18,503 bases of DNA from Saccoglossus kowalevskii (Eukaryota; Hemichordata; Enteropneusta; Harrimaniidae), in assembly GCF_000003605.2 (NCBI RefSeq), contig NW_003135346.1, positions 64,058-82,560 of the forward strand. The letters run 5' to 3'. Position numbers and translations under genes: made by a program. Numbering within the stretch: position 1 is the stretch's first letter; every line of letters starts with the position of its first letter. Below, one piece after another: positions 1 to 9,169 of the stretch. A model generated the notes under the pieces. It was not told the origin of the DNA and did no database searches. It saw only the letters and a program-made list of their open reading frames with translations.

Positions 1-1297
1 GTATGCCCCGAGAAGTATTATTAACATTAATTAAGTGTAATATTTGTTTATGTCAATCGCTTTGAGATTGACAACAATGAAGTTAAAGTAGATAGCAGGA
101 TGACAAGTTTAATATGGAAAAAAAATATTCTGTAATTTCATATTGATCATTCTTGATAGCCTAAGATCTGTCACAGACTGCGGCTATGTTAAGCAATTAT
201 CATTGACAACGCATACATTGTGTGGCTCATTTAAGCCAAATCATTTAACTCACAATATACTTCATGACTGTAAATGTGAATTAACAAAAATGTATGACGG
301 TTTTAGATAATTCTGGTCATATTCAAAATTAAACTGAATACAAGCGTGACTTTGATGCAATTTCTTTTAAAATGTACAAAATTCAACAATATTTTTTCAA
401 ATAGCTCTCATACAAGTTTTAGTTCATTGTAATTGGAAATGCTTGCCCCAACCGACTATATTCAAACTTGACAGACTGTTCACGCCTACATGTGGAAACA
501 GTTAAAATCGATTCTTACCATTAGCATGGCAACGAACAACAGAATAATTGTTAGAATTCAAAATAGGAATGCAAATCAGGCTACCAATTGTTCATATTTT
601 CAGTTGATATTGTAAGTTTGACTTAGGGTACAAAAGCCTGGCGTGTTTATAAAATATTATTTCTGGTTCTGAAAATATTTTCCACTATGCAAAGAATTGT
701 AAAAGTTTGAAAATTGTTAATTTCTATAAATATATCATTTGCATGACTAAACCTTTATAGTATGTAGCAACAAAATCGTTTTAGTTGTCTGTTCTTTACT
801 TATACTGTGTTAAATCACTTTAAGAGTTATTTTCCTTGTGGGACCCAACAATTTCAACTAGTTGCAATCTTTTCATTTGTCCTTGTCTATTTTTTGTTTG
901 TCTTGAATTGTATCAAGAAGTGTTAAGTGTACTTTTAATTGACTTTACTTGATGGCGCACTACCGCTTGCGTTCACGAAACATATTGCTCTCCCAATAAT
1001 CTATTTAATTAGGTCAAATGCCAGGCATGTCGTCTCACACCTTTAATTTGAATAACTAGTTGGGATTTCACCAGTTTCAAGTCGAATGCTTGATTTGCTA
1101 TTTTTTTAACAGCTTGAGACTTTAGGGAAACTTTATAGTTTATTAAAATAACTGAATGTGATATATTAACGATTTGTTAATAATTGTTGTTAATTTTTAA
1201 TGGTGTTGTTTATTTACTTTGAATAAACCGGTCACAAATAGGGTGTCCAAATCGTTCATTGGTCATCTTTCAATGAACAAACATACATGTATATTTA
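1..1297. other. AT-rich gene-free stretch
   Basis: AT-rich DNA with stop codons in all frames and no open frame above about 60 codons. I see no terminal inverted repeats, tandem array, RNA gene or convincing exon. It is either intergenic or part of a large intron. Nothing more can be supported. Confidence 0.6.
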
Positions 1298-1385
1298 TAT
1301 ATTGGTGGAGGTCAATGATTGGGTGGTACGACATATGATCTAATTAAATGGACACTTGTATATATTTTGGTGGAGGCCACTAATG
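1298..1385. repeat. local direct repeat around TATATATTGGTGGAGG
   Basis: A block reading ATATTGGTGGAGGTCAATGA near 1300 recurs about 63 bp downstream as ATATTTTGGTGGAGGCCACT, each preceded by a TATA-rich run. This looks like a decayed tandem duplication. No mobile-element ends are visible. Confidence 0.4.
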
Positions 1386-1614
1386 CGGGTGCATGCGGGA
1401 TGGTCTGTATGGAGAACTGATAGGTAGATTAGGACATCACCCGATGTTCATATATAAATCTTGTTGTGATGCACATGTCTGATTTTCCGTGTGAAATTTA
1501 GGCACACACAGATTACATCAGACGTCGGAATCTGATGATCACGAAAAACTGTTATCTGACAACCATGCGCCTCATGTTTTTAATAATTTTATACATAGAA
1601 AACACTTATTACAA

Positions 1615-1720
1615 TGAATATGCTTTAATATATGCATCGGGAAAAGTGATAGTCACATTACTGTATATTGTCTAAATTTATGCGTTACATGTTTTAATAT
1701 ATACATCGAAAAGGTGACTA
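1615..1720. repeat. local direct repeat, period about 69 bp
   Basis: CTTTAATATATGCATCGGGA at 1623 recurs as TTTTAATATATACATCGAAA at 1692, followed in both cases by AAAGTGA or AAGGTGA. This is a second diverged two-copy tandem repeat within 400 bp of the one at 1298. The region between and after them to about 2600 is AT-rich and shows no gene. Confidence 0.45.
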
Positions 1721-2616
1721 GATGTATTCACCAAAATCAATACCTCGACAAAACGCTACATGTTGGGGTGGTATGCTACAGTATTTGCCTGCATTCGGCG
1801 ATGCCATCCTTCGACGTCGTTGTTGGTACGCGGCAACTCGTTGGCCTGACTACTAACATTCTACATACTCACTGACCCATATGGAGGTCTTCTTCAATTA
1901 CGCTGTCTCAAATGTGTCAATGACATCATCTCCAGGAACATAAGTGAAAGTAGGTTAAATACGGATAGACAAGGACAATCGTTAAAAACTCTCTGCAACG
2001 TTCTCGTATACGTCTTGGGACATGTGATAGAATCACCCTTTAATTTTCTGTGGCACTTGTTGCAGCCTGTAGTCGAGTAGTGTTTCGAGCGAAACTTCAT
2101 TTCTTAACACTGAGGGCGGCCTCGAGCGCCAACAAAACTTCTTGAAGTGCACAGATTAAGCGGCAGCTTGCACCGTTGCTTTGAAAATCATAAAAAATTC
2201 CATTTTATATAAACGATTGCCATTTATATAATTACTATATGGGGTAGGGTTTTCTTGTGTACGCATTGTAGTTTATTGTTGTTGATTTTTTGATGTGAAC
2301 AGACAATTTCCGATATTAGCTTGAAATATTATCATTGAAGACGTGTGTTTATAATTTACGTAGTCTGTATTTTAAGTAATAATGATATTGTTTTCGCTAA
2401 TCTGTTATGTTATATATGTCATTTTCAGAGTTTAGAAAAATACATCTTTTGCAAAATACGCTTTTAGGCATTGGGTGTGTGTCAGAATCCTTTGATTTAT
2501 GTTTTTGTCATATTATCTCAAACCCTGCAAATGGAAGTGCGCATGGTATCATGGGAAGAAACTGGTGTGCATTGCCGAGTGATAACTGTCATAAAGGTGA
2601 TTGACAGGTCATACTT
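1721..2616. other. gene-free stretch
   Basis: Short open frames of 65-92 codons occur here on both strands. Their translations show no domain, signal peptide or conserved motif that I recognise, and overlapping frames in the same strand are equally long, which is the chance pattern. No repeat ends or RNA genes were seen. Confidence 0.5.
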
Positions 2617-2730
2617 GTTTTCAACTCTGGAAGGACAGTGGAATCTACCAGATGTGCTTGTAATTTACATAACAAAGGGTGTTTACAACTTTGGAAGGAG
2701 AATAAGAATCTACCAGGTGTGCTGTTATTT
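2617..2730. repeat. two-unit tandem repeat, period about 64 bp
   Basis: GTTTTCAACTCTGGAAGGA (2617 on) and GTTTACAACTTTGGAAGGA (2681 on) begin two diverged units. Both continue with GAATCTACCAGRTGTGCT and end in a GTAATTT or GTTATTT run. The units differ by about 15%. They explain part of an open frame that crosses the region, so that frame should not be read as a gene. Confidence 0.65.
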
Positions 2731-2797
2731 GAGAAAAAAATGTTTATGATCAATTGAGTTGCCTACGTGACACAGCTGCTAGCAAGATCACATTCTG

Positions 2798-2846
2798 ATT
2801 GGCTCATGTGGAAACCCAGGTGGTGTCACTGATTCATGCATATAAA
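2798..2846 (+). promoter_or_regulatory. possible core promoter: inverted CCAAT box plus TATA box
   Basis: CTGATTGGCTC places an inverted CCAAT motif (ATTGG) at 2798-2802. GCATATAAATTGG places a TATA box at 2841-2846, 38 bp downstream, which is a normal arrangement for an RNA polymerase II promoter. Initiation would be expected near 2870-2877. Downstream at about 3036-3060 there is a T-rich tract ending TTGTGTTGCAG, which resembles a splice acceptor, but no coding exon is recognisable, so any transcript would be non-coding or very short. Such motifs also arise by chance in AT-rich DNA. Confidence 0.3.
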
Positions 2847-3206
2847 TTGGACAGACTCAGGACAGTTGTCGTCCATCATTTCAACTTGGTACCCGGTGTG
2901 TCCTACTACGACATTATGTGACAAGTGATACAGGCTACAACCATCATTCTGTGAGACTTGTATGAACTGCTCTGCGATCTCCTGCTTCCAGCGGTGCTCT
3001 CCAGAATACCAGCGTTCCTCTGCAAGCAAGACTCCTGTATTTCTTTGTTGTTGTGTTGCAGAAGCCATTGACTGTCGTCCATTAATACATCCTGGAACTG
3101 TGAGTTATCACCGATGCACACTTCCCTAGTAAGCAATCACCTATTTTAGTGACTTTATTCATTGTATTTTTCTGTGCTTTATTTCTTGTAATAATTTTGA
3201 GAGGTA

Positions 3207-3225
3207 TTAAAGCGAGGAGCTTTAA
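3207..3225. other. perfect short stem-loop
   Basis: TTAAAGC, loop GAGGA, GCTTTAA gives a perfect 7-bp stem. It does not match the histone 3'-end stem-loop or a known RNA element. Its ends, TTAA followed by AGCG..., resemble the ends of the TTAA-flanked MITE at 12868, so it could be a vestige of one, but it may also be chance. Confidence 0.3.
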
Positions 3226-4265
3226 CTAGATATTTTGGTGTATGTGTATTTCATTTCCAGTAATATTGTCTTGTCTACTCCACACTAGCAGTGAAAGAAC
3301 CCCCTGTCCAGTGTGAGTTCTGTGGGTGACCCTCTCAATTGCGATATGCAGGCATTACACTGTGATAGTATGATTTATTGTTGACACACTGCTGTGATGA
3401 TTGCTGACGCAAGCACCGAACATTTAGAATAGTTGATCTAGCAAGTGTACTAGTTTAGTGATGCATAATTAGAATTGTTGATGTTATGGTTTTATGTTAA
3501 AGGATATAATAATCTGTGTGATGAAAGACTAATTCCGCTAACCTGTGACGATATTTTAAGTTGCTAATATGTGATAATAGACACAAGCTGCTAACTGTGA
3601 CATTACTCTAACCAGAAACGTCTAACCTGCAATTATAACATCCATTTTCGTAGCACAATTATAATTACTAACGTCCACATGTCTATACTATATTGGCTAT
3701 TCCCTGCAACATTTTATATATCACAACAGTGGGTTGCTTATGACAAATTGAAGACGCCCTCTGCCGCTGTTTTCAGTGATTATTTTGTCATGAGAATGTT
3801 CTGTTCCCAGGCGTATTACAGTTTAGGTCTTATACCACCAAATATGTCTTCTCATCGCAATGTTGAGATGAATTTTGTATGATAAATTATTACGCAAATA
3901 TTAATTTTAGGTTTTTTTTTAATTTACGACCATAAATAATAAAACAAAAAGAAAAAAGCACTTGTTTTCTGACCCAAACTTCAAAATTAATGAAATCACA
4001 AGCGCAGAGATTTCAGTTTTGTTATTTACCTCAGACAAATTGTAGATACTTTAAAATTGACAGTCGTCCAGTTCCTGATAAAATGACCGACCTCCTTACA
4101 TATACCACAAAGCAGACTGCCAATACCACGCATCATGGAACCGGATTGAAATATGGTATACTTAGAGTATACGGCCGCTGATGTATACATCGCTTCAAAC
4201 TACCGCGAATACTTATGATTGCGCTCCAATCCCGCAGGAACAGCAACCCAGTCAGAACCCGCGTC
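3226..4265. other. gene-free stretch
   Basis: AT-rich DNA with no supported gene. Between 3530 and 3670 the words CTAACCTGTGAC, GCTAATATGTGAT, GCTAACTGTGAC and CTAACCTGCAATT recur at irregular spacing, like a very old repeat. The open frames at 3679-3882 and 3990-4181 have no recognisable domains. Confidence 0.5.
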
Positions 4266-4368
4266 AACGAACATTCAATGCGCGGCCACTGAGCATGGGT
4301 CAATCAATCCTTCATCATTATTGAAAACCTCTGATAATGGTAATGTATATGGCTTATGTGTCGATAAA

Positions 4369-4407
4369 ATACATTAATTTAATTTAATTAATTTTAATTT
4401 AATTTAA
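4369..4407. repeat. AATTT-type simple repeat
   Basis: A run made almost only of AATTT and TTAA words (about 4373-4407), low complexity. It lies exactly where homology between the two duplication copies is interrupted, so it may mark an indel breakpoint. Confidence 0.6.
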
Positions 4408-4481
4408 CTCAGTAAGCAAATAATAACACACTTCTTATTCGACTGTGTGTCACTCTATATGTAGAGTAACTGAACTGACCA

Positions 4482-4488
4482 ATTCAAC
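4482..4488 (+). repeat. left target site duplication ATTCAAC
   Basis: Direct repeat of ATTCAAC abutting the left TIR. Its partner is at 5360-5366, and the unoccupied single copy is at 9829-9835 in the second duplication copy. Confidence 0.9.
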
Positions 4489-4758
4489 CATGGAAGGTAC
4501 TAACGGAAGGAGCCACGACGCCTATCAAGTGGCCATTTAAGCCTCTTAATTGGCTTATTTCCTTTTGTTTCAACCCAAATTAATCCTGATAAGGCCATTG
4601 TCTAGCTCATCTTTGATGTCCATGATAGTTTGCGATTGTTTACACAAGTAACAAGTTAGCGGAGTATGATACAACCCCGCCATTTGTTAATGTGACTATG
4701 AAATATATGCGCATTAAGAAACTACGGTCAATACACATGCGCACTGGGTTTGTTTAGG

Positions 4759-4766
4759 TATAAAAG
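4759..4766 (+). promoter_or_regulatory. TATA box inside the TIR element
   Basis: GGTATAAAAGG is a consensus TATA box 270 bp from the left end of the element. A CATGCGCAC word (4736-4744) lies just upstream. It may be what remains of the parent element's internal promoter. No open frame follows on this strand. Confidence 0.35.
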
Positions 4767-4987
4767 GTCAAAATACGCATTTCACAACCGGAAATTCAAT
4801 AGATGAACGTTTGACTTCACAAATTTCCCATGTTTTAAATATTAGAAACTGTAACTAGAACAAGATTTCGAGTGCATACAACAACAATTCCTAAGGACTC
4901 CTAAGAAATATTATCACAGAGAAAGTGTGGAGGCATGCTCTTCTTTCGATGCTATCTTTTCTCTTGGTGTTCGCCGATGTCCGGTGG

Positions 4988-5158
4988 TCAAAAATTTCGA
5001 CAGTTTCGGGCGTCAAAATGGTACCATTGAATAATGCAATCGTCACAAGCAATCATTGATTAACTCTCATTACCATTACAAATAGAAAATTCACGATATT
5101 TCATCAGTTCTTCTTCAATCAATGTTATATCTGACAATTTTCCATTAAAGTTCGCCAT
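4988..5158 (-). pseudogene. broken PHD-finger fragment inside the DNA transposon
   Basis: Minus strand, starting at ATG 5158 in a good context (AAAATGGCG). A 32-codon frame begins MANFNGKLSD, runs through FSICNGNES and stops at 5060-5062. Reading on in the same frame gives SMIACDDCIIQWYHFDA and NCRNF before a second stop at 4988-4990. The MIACDDC..QWYHF core is typical of PHD fingers, where C-x2-C is followed by W-x-H-x2-C. PHD zinc fingers commonly bind histone H3 tails. Here the domain is disabled: there is an in-frame stop in its middle, one of the first pair of cysteines is missing (serine), and the cysteine after the histidine is alanine. It is probably a relic of a protein from the autonomous parent, or a captured host exon. 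Family recognition is by eye only. Confidence 0.6.
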
Positions 5159-5272
5159 TTTCAATATTGTACATGCGAGGTTCGACTATCGTTTCCGAAC
5201 ATGCTCTGAATATTACCGAATGCTCGTGATTAGCGTAACCCATTGTACGAAGGTGTTAAAAGCTAACAAGAA

Positions 5273-5294
5273 CAATGTTTGTGAACAAACATTG
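5273..5294. other. perfect hairpin in the subterminal part of the TIR element
   Basis: CAATGTTTGT, two-base loop GA, ACAAACATTG. It lies 33 bp inside the right TIR, a position where transposase-binding or foldback structures are often found. Its function is unknown. Confidence 0.5.
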
Positions 5295-5359
5295 ACAAAC
5301 GATCATGGGGTAAAGCTAAAACAATAGCGTCGTGGCTCCTTCCGTTAGTACCTTCCATG

Positions 5360-5366
5360 ATTCAAC
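5360..5366 (+). repeat. right target site duplication ATTCAAC
   Basis: Direct repeat of the 7 bp at 4482-4488, abutting the right TIR and followed by TAACGACAAAACAAG, which matches copy B after its single ATTCAAC. Confidence 0.9.
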
Positions 5367-5768
5367 TAACGACAAAACAAGCCATAATTATTTTATCTTG
5401 TAAAGTAGAGCAATTTCACAGTTTTTATATTTTGTAAAATATAAAAATTCTGACTGGAAAAATATACAAATTTGGCGGTATTGCATATCGCAGCTGTTCT
5501 CGTGGTGGTTTACGAGCTTCATGAGTTTCATTGGCCAATCTGTGGAATAATTATATAAATGTGGGTGTATCATATTTATTAAATACAAACGTCCATATAA
5601 AGAAAATATATCATTACAACAGTGTTCCGTAAATATATGTATTATATGGAATGCTTCTACATAAAATCACAAATACTCAGAACCCCTTGAAAACTATTTT
5701 CGAGATTACTTCAACGAAACGTGTTTTTTGGGGAGGGGGAATCGTATATGAAAGGTTTTCCTGGTTGG

Positions 5769-5842
5769 AAACTCATCTGTGGGTGGAATAAACCTGATTT
5801 GTCTGAAGTTGAAATTCGCTCGCAATAACTTTTCCTACAGAC
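5769..5842. repeat. 74-bp block identical in both duplication copies
   Basis: Positions 5769-5842 are identical to 10225-10298, although the neighbouring sequence on either side differs at roughly one base in ten. The block is part of a minus-strand open frame present in both copies (translation contains RISTSDKSGLFHPQMSF). The frame changes at several residues just outside the block and has no recognisable domain, so I do not call it coding. Selection, gene conversion or chance could explain the identity. Confidence 0.6.
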
Positions 5843-6242
5843 ATTGACCAACATCTCAATTAGATTCAGGTTGCTATGACTACGGCATATTCTGTATTCA
5901 ACCCGCGGAGCCGACATTTTTAGTTCGGTCAATGCAGGGAGGTGCTAGCGTCTGAGCAATTCAATTCCATATGACAAACTATCAAAACATGTCAAATATT
6001 TGTCAATAAGTTAATGGAGTGTTATTTTTAAAAACACCTGGACTTAGTTAATTAACTGCAATACGTAATGCCGTGCCTGCAGCGAAAAATCGATATCTTC
6101 AATTGATTTATTTGTTTGAAACAAATAATAAAATAAAAAAATCGCTTTCAATATTAACATGAGTTTTGTTAAAGTCGTTTATATGATAAATCCATCTAGC
6201 AAGTTTTGTGTTGTCTATAATCTCACGGACATCCACTTAAAT

Positions 6243-6379
6243 ACGTCACTGTAACACACAATAGAATTCTATTGTATGGTGCCATGGGACAATAGCTCCA
6301 TGATTTTACATAATAAACCAATGAACATTGTTCATGCGATTTATTTCTCAAAAAATATGAGTAGGCTTCTACCTTAAAT
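6243..6379. other. 137-bp copy-A-only segment flanked by CTTAAAT repeats
   Basis: Copy A reads CATCCACTTAAAT, then 137 extra bases ending in CTTAAAT, then GGCTCATTGTATTGGTCG. Copy B reads CATCCACTTAAATGACTCTT and on to GTGGTCG with no extra segment. CTTAAAT is present once in B and twice in A (6236-6242 and 6373-6379), the pattern of an insertion with a 7-bp TSD. It could equally be a deletion in B between short repeats. No terminal inverted repeats are visible. The segment holds an 18-bp perfect palindrome at 6258-6275 (ACAATAGAATTCTATTGT). Confidence 0.5.
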
Positions 6380-6786
6380 GGCTCATTGTATTGGTCGTCA
6401 GCAGCTTAAAATATTCAATAAATTATCCTCGTGCTTATCACGTTGAGACAATTCGTTATAAACATTATTACAAAACGGATCGATGGTAAATAACAAGGGT
6501 GCCTTGAATTTGTGTATACATTCAAAGATATGCTAGGAAGGCAGTGGGCGGCTTTTGTTGCCCAATAATTGTTATCACTATGTTTATGAGATACATTTTG
6601 TAATGTAATACTCGTAAAAACGTGTCATTTGGGAAATGTTGATGGTGTCAATTCCCCTGTCAACAAAACAAGTCCCGGTTCCCAATCAATTCTCACATGA
6701 ATCATACACTGAGGGCGCCATATATTTACTAACGTCGAGTCTATTTGTGTTTAATAATAATGCCGAACAAACAACACGGTAAATAC

Positions 6787-7022
6787 TATGACAAATGAAA
6801 GTAAATATGTACTGCGATCGTGACTCGAACCGACGCGCGCGTACGGCCTTCCACTTGGTCACCGGGAATACCCCAAAACGGCTTCCTAACAACCGCAGAA
6901 CGACAGACTTTGTCGGTTCGAGTCACGCACGCAGGGCATATTTACTATATTATTTACCATGCCGTTTTTTAGAAGTTATTCACTTGCCTTACTTTCTATT
7001 TCAGCAATTACTATGAATTTAC
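6787..7022. mobile_element. copy-A-only insertion containing a tRNA-box foldback
   Basis: Copy B reads CACGGTAAATACAATTTTC. Copy A interrupts this after AAATAC and resumes at AATTTTC 236 bp later. Inside, 6800-6834 and 6912-6946 are inverted repeats of 35 bp matching at 31 positions, starting AGTAAATATG and ending CGTGACTCGAACCGAC. Each arm contains GGTTCGA, the core of a tRNA/SINE box B. On the minus strand the left arm is preceded by TGACCAAGTGG (within 6845-6861), close to box A, but the spacing is too short for a full tRNA. The exact insertion limits are ambiguous: TACTATG occurs at 6784-6790 and 7009-7015, so a 7-bp TSD around 6791-7008 followed by a small deletion in B is an alternative. 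Confidence 0.6.
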
Positions 7023-7080
7023 AATTTTCAAAACTGCATCCATAGTAAACATGTTTTCTGATTTTTGTGCCACAATACCA

Positions 7081-7330
7081 AATGCCGGAGTACATGTCAG
7101 GTGCGAGTACTCCCTTTGTGCACACGTGAGCACGTTAAACAAATGGTATATGTACATACACTATATAAATAAATTAAAGTACTTAAACAATATTCTCATG
7201 TCTACACTGGCGACACAACACTGACGTCATTTAAGTGGGAGCTGCTTGTAGAAGTACAAGTACTGAATGAACTCGATTTGTAGCATATGTCAAAGTTCAC
7301 TTGATCTAAGCTTTCAGCAAAATCGTGATT
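7081..7330. promoter_or_regulatory. highly conserved block with E-box, TATA-like and CRE motifs (copy A)
   Basis: This block is about 97% identical to 11880-12140, well above the rest of the duplication. It contains CACGTG at 7123-7128, TATATAAA at 7162-7169 and the full CRE palindrome TGACGTCA at 7222-7229. All three are intact in copy B at 11924-11929, 11963-11970 and 12026-12033. The order is not a classic promoter because the CRE lies downstream of the TATA-like word. An enhancer, promoter or gene-conversion tract are all possible. No coding exon is visible. Confidence 0.35.
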
Positions 7331-8064
7331 AGTAAATTGAAAAAAAAAATCAGTAGGTAGGCCTCTTTTGTTACGTGCTTGTCTGTAAGTGGGTGTTATT
7401 AAGCTGTGCAATGGTGGTTTCCTTTGTACCACTGATTGGTTCTTATGAGAGTCTGGTGATGATATGTCGCGTCCAATTGTGACATTGCCCTTTCCCTGTA
7501 CGAATGACACTTTATACTTTATTTTGTTTAGCCAAAAGAGCAATTACGTAAAAAAGACATATAAATTGAAGTACTGAATACATTTAAACACACTCTATTA
7601 ATTCAACGAGTTTGCTGAGCAACACAATGCGTTACACTTGTGAGCAAACGTGTTGAAGCATCGGCGTCGACTTTTATTAAATACAAATATCTTTGACGAG
7701 TTCAACTCAGAAACGGTCACGAAGTCGGGTGGGATTTTTATATCCGAACTAAAAAAGAGAGAACATTTTACAGAGAACTCATTTGTTGCGTGTCTACATA
7801 AATGAAGGTGGTTCATATCTTATATTAGATACAGTTGTTCTTTTTTTAATTAAGTCAGATTACTAATATTTGCTTTCGTCAGCTTTTGAAGTCATACAAA
7901 TATACCAGTTCGAGACTCGACTAACACTTATAATTTACTGCAGTAATAGTACATATTATTTAATATATTAATTTGTTTTCTAGACTGAGAAAGCAAAGCT
8001 TCGAAGTGTTGACAAAATGCAATGCAGTAGTTTACGCTGACTGGCGTGTTAGTTGAAGTTACGG

Positions 8065-8133
8065 TATATAAAGCAGTCTAGTGCGCAGAAACGCATTCAA
8101 AGAGGCATGTGAAAACGTATCCGAAGACACGTG
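8065..8133 (+). promoter_or_regulatory. TATA-like motif and E-box at the right edge of copy A
   Basis: GGTATATAAAGCAGTCTAG (TATA at 8065-8072) and ACACGTGACTG (E-box at 8128-8133) are shared with copy B, where the TATA-like word is weaker (AATAAAAG, 13036-13043) and the E-box is intact (13100-13105). Homology between the copies ends within 15 bp after the E-box. No transcript can be proven. Confidence 0.3.
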
Positions 8134-8145
8134 ACTGTTCACGAA

Positions 8146-9054
8146 AGAATAATAAAATTCTATTTTCATTAGAACATAAGAATGGCTATGTCATATACAG
8201 TAAAACACATAAATGAAAAGTTTCATCTTCAAATATGACTTCGCGGTTGTTTGTTAGTATAGTGAGGTATACACAACGTCGGATTTGATGCAGTATATCG
8301 TTCTTATTTCTCCCTTACTCTCCTCGGCACTTAAAGATTCTCTAAGATATGATCAATTAGATAATCCAGGTTCTGGATCGTCACAACATAGTTTGATGCA
8401 GAAATCTAACTATTCAAGGCACACTTATATCTTGTGCAGGCACTTTTGATGCGGCAGATAAGGTTGAAACAACTACGCCGTATTGACCCGCATCATATCT
8501 GTAATATCCTGCACTCGACCTTGAGGCGCGTAGACAATAAGAACTTTATTATACAATGTCAATCAAATTACCTTCGTCTCACTGAAATTGTGTCATATTG
8601 TGACATCCTAGCTACACACTCACGCCAGTATAGTCAAGTCTGTAATGGAGTACACATTTGATACGAGAGATTAAGCCTCTTCTATGTTGCAAACACAATA
8701 ACAGTGCATGGAATATATATATGGCTATAAGTATATTGAATTGTATATGATTATCTCAGACTATGGCATTCAAGGTTGGAAGTTTGAAATAGGTATTATA
8801 AACTTATACTCTTGAAAATTCATTTGTGCATAAGATACATTAAACGCCCTCTGGTGTCAACACATGAGTCATATGTATAGAGTAGCTGTTAAATGGCATG
8901 CATGCATGCCCGTATACCAGTTAGAAGGAAATTCGTCCATATTTTCGGTTAACATCAACAGTACAAAATTGTTAAATATTATATCATTATGGTATGGCTA
9001 CATTTCCAAATTACCTATATTGTACATCATTATTAAACAGTATCACATGTACAC
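8146..9054. other. spacer between the two duplication copies
   Basis: AT-rich DNA that does not align to either copy. The open frames here (8434-8661, 8864-9094) show no recognisable domain. The only distinct feature is a perfect 16-bp palindrome, GGCATGCATGCATGCC, at 8895-8910. Confidence 0.55.
8895..8910. repeat. 16-bp perfect palindrome of alternating purine-pyrimidine steps
   Basis: GGCATGCATGCATGCC equals its own reverse complement. The GCATGC core is a short alternating purine-pyrimidine tract. It may be a coincidence of a (GCAT)n microsatellite. Confidence 0.6.
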
Positions 9055-9169
9055 AACGAACATTCAACGTACAACACTACACATGGCATTGTAACGTTAC
9101 TAGGAGCGGCCACTGGGCGTAGCTTAGGTCAGCCAATCCTTTATTGAGAATCCCTGTCAATAATTATGT

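Larger units (their letters stand above)
4489..5359. mobile_element. 871-bp DNA transposon with 33-bp perfect TIRs and 7-bp TSD
   Basis: Positions 4489-4521 and 5327-5359 are perfect inverted repeats of 33 bp starting CATGGAAGGTACTAACGGAA. ATTCAAC lies immediately outside both ends (4482-4488 and 5360-5366). The duplicated copy of this locus reads GACCAATTCAACTAACGAC with a single ATTCAAC (9829-9835), which is the empty site. Insertion, boundaries and TSD length are therefore directly supported. The interior has a TATAAAAG box at 4759-4766 (+), a 10-bp-stem hairpin at 5273-5294 and a broken PHD-type frame on the minus strand at 4988-5158. No transposase is encoded, so it is non-autonomous. 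A 7-bp TSD with CA-starting ends does not let me assign a superfamily; P-like or Dada-like groups are possibilities. Confidence 0.9.
4266..8145. repeat. segmental duplication, copy A
   Basis: This segment aligns in the same orientation to 9055-13118. Homology begins at AACGAACATTCAA and GCGGCCACTG, is interrupted near 4345-4428, resumes at CACTTCTTATTC (4429), and runs to the shared CACGTGACTG...TTCACGAA at its right end. By eye identity is about 88-90% over 5370-6750 and about 94-97% over 7080-7910. Copy-specific insertions in A are the 871-bp TIR element, a 137-bp segment at 6243-6379 and a foldback near 6787-7022. Open frames inside it are not conserved as protein: the one at 7598-7816 differs from its B counterpart mostly by amino-acid-changing substitutions and is truncated there by a stop. 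Confidence 0.9.

Noticed and set aside
2826-3136. Two overlapping minus-strand open frames (80 and 76 codons)
   Set aside because: They overlap in different frames, neither shows a known domain, and there are no convincing splice or start signals on that strand.
6812-6865. A tRNA gene on the minus strand
   Set aside because: Box-A-like and box-B-like motifs are present, but the spacing is too short for an anticodon arm and the T stem does not pair.
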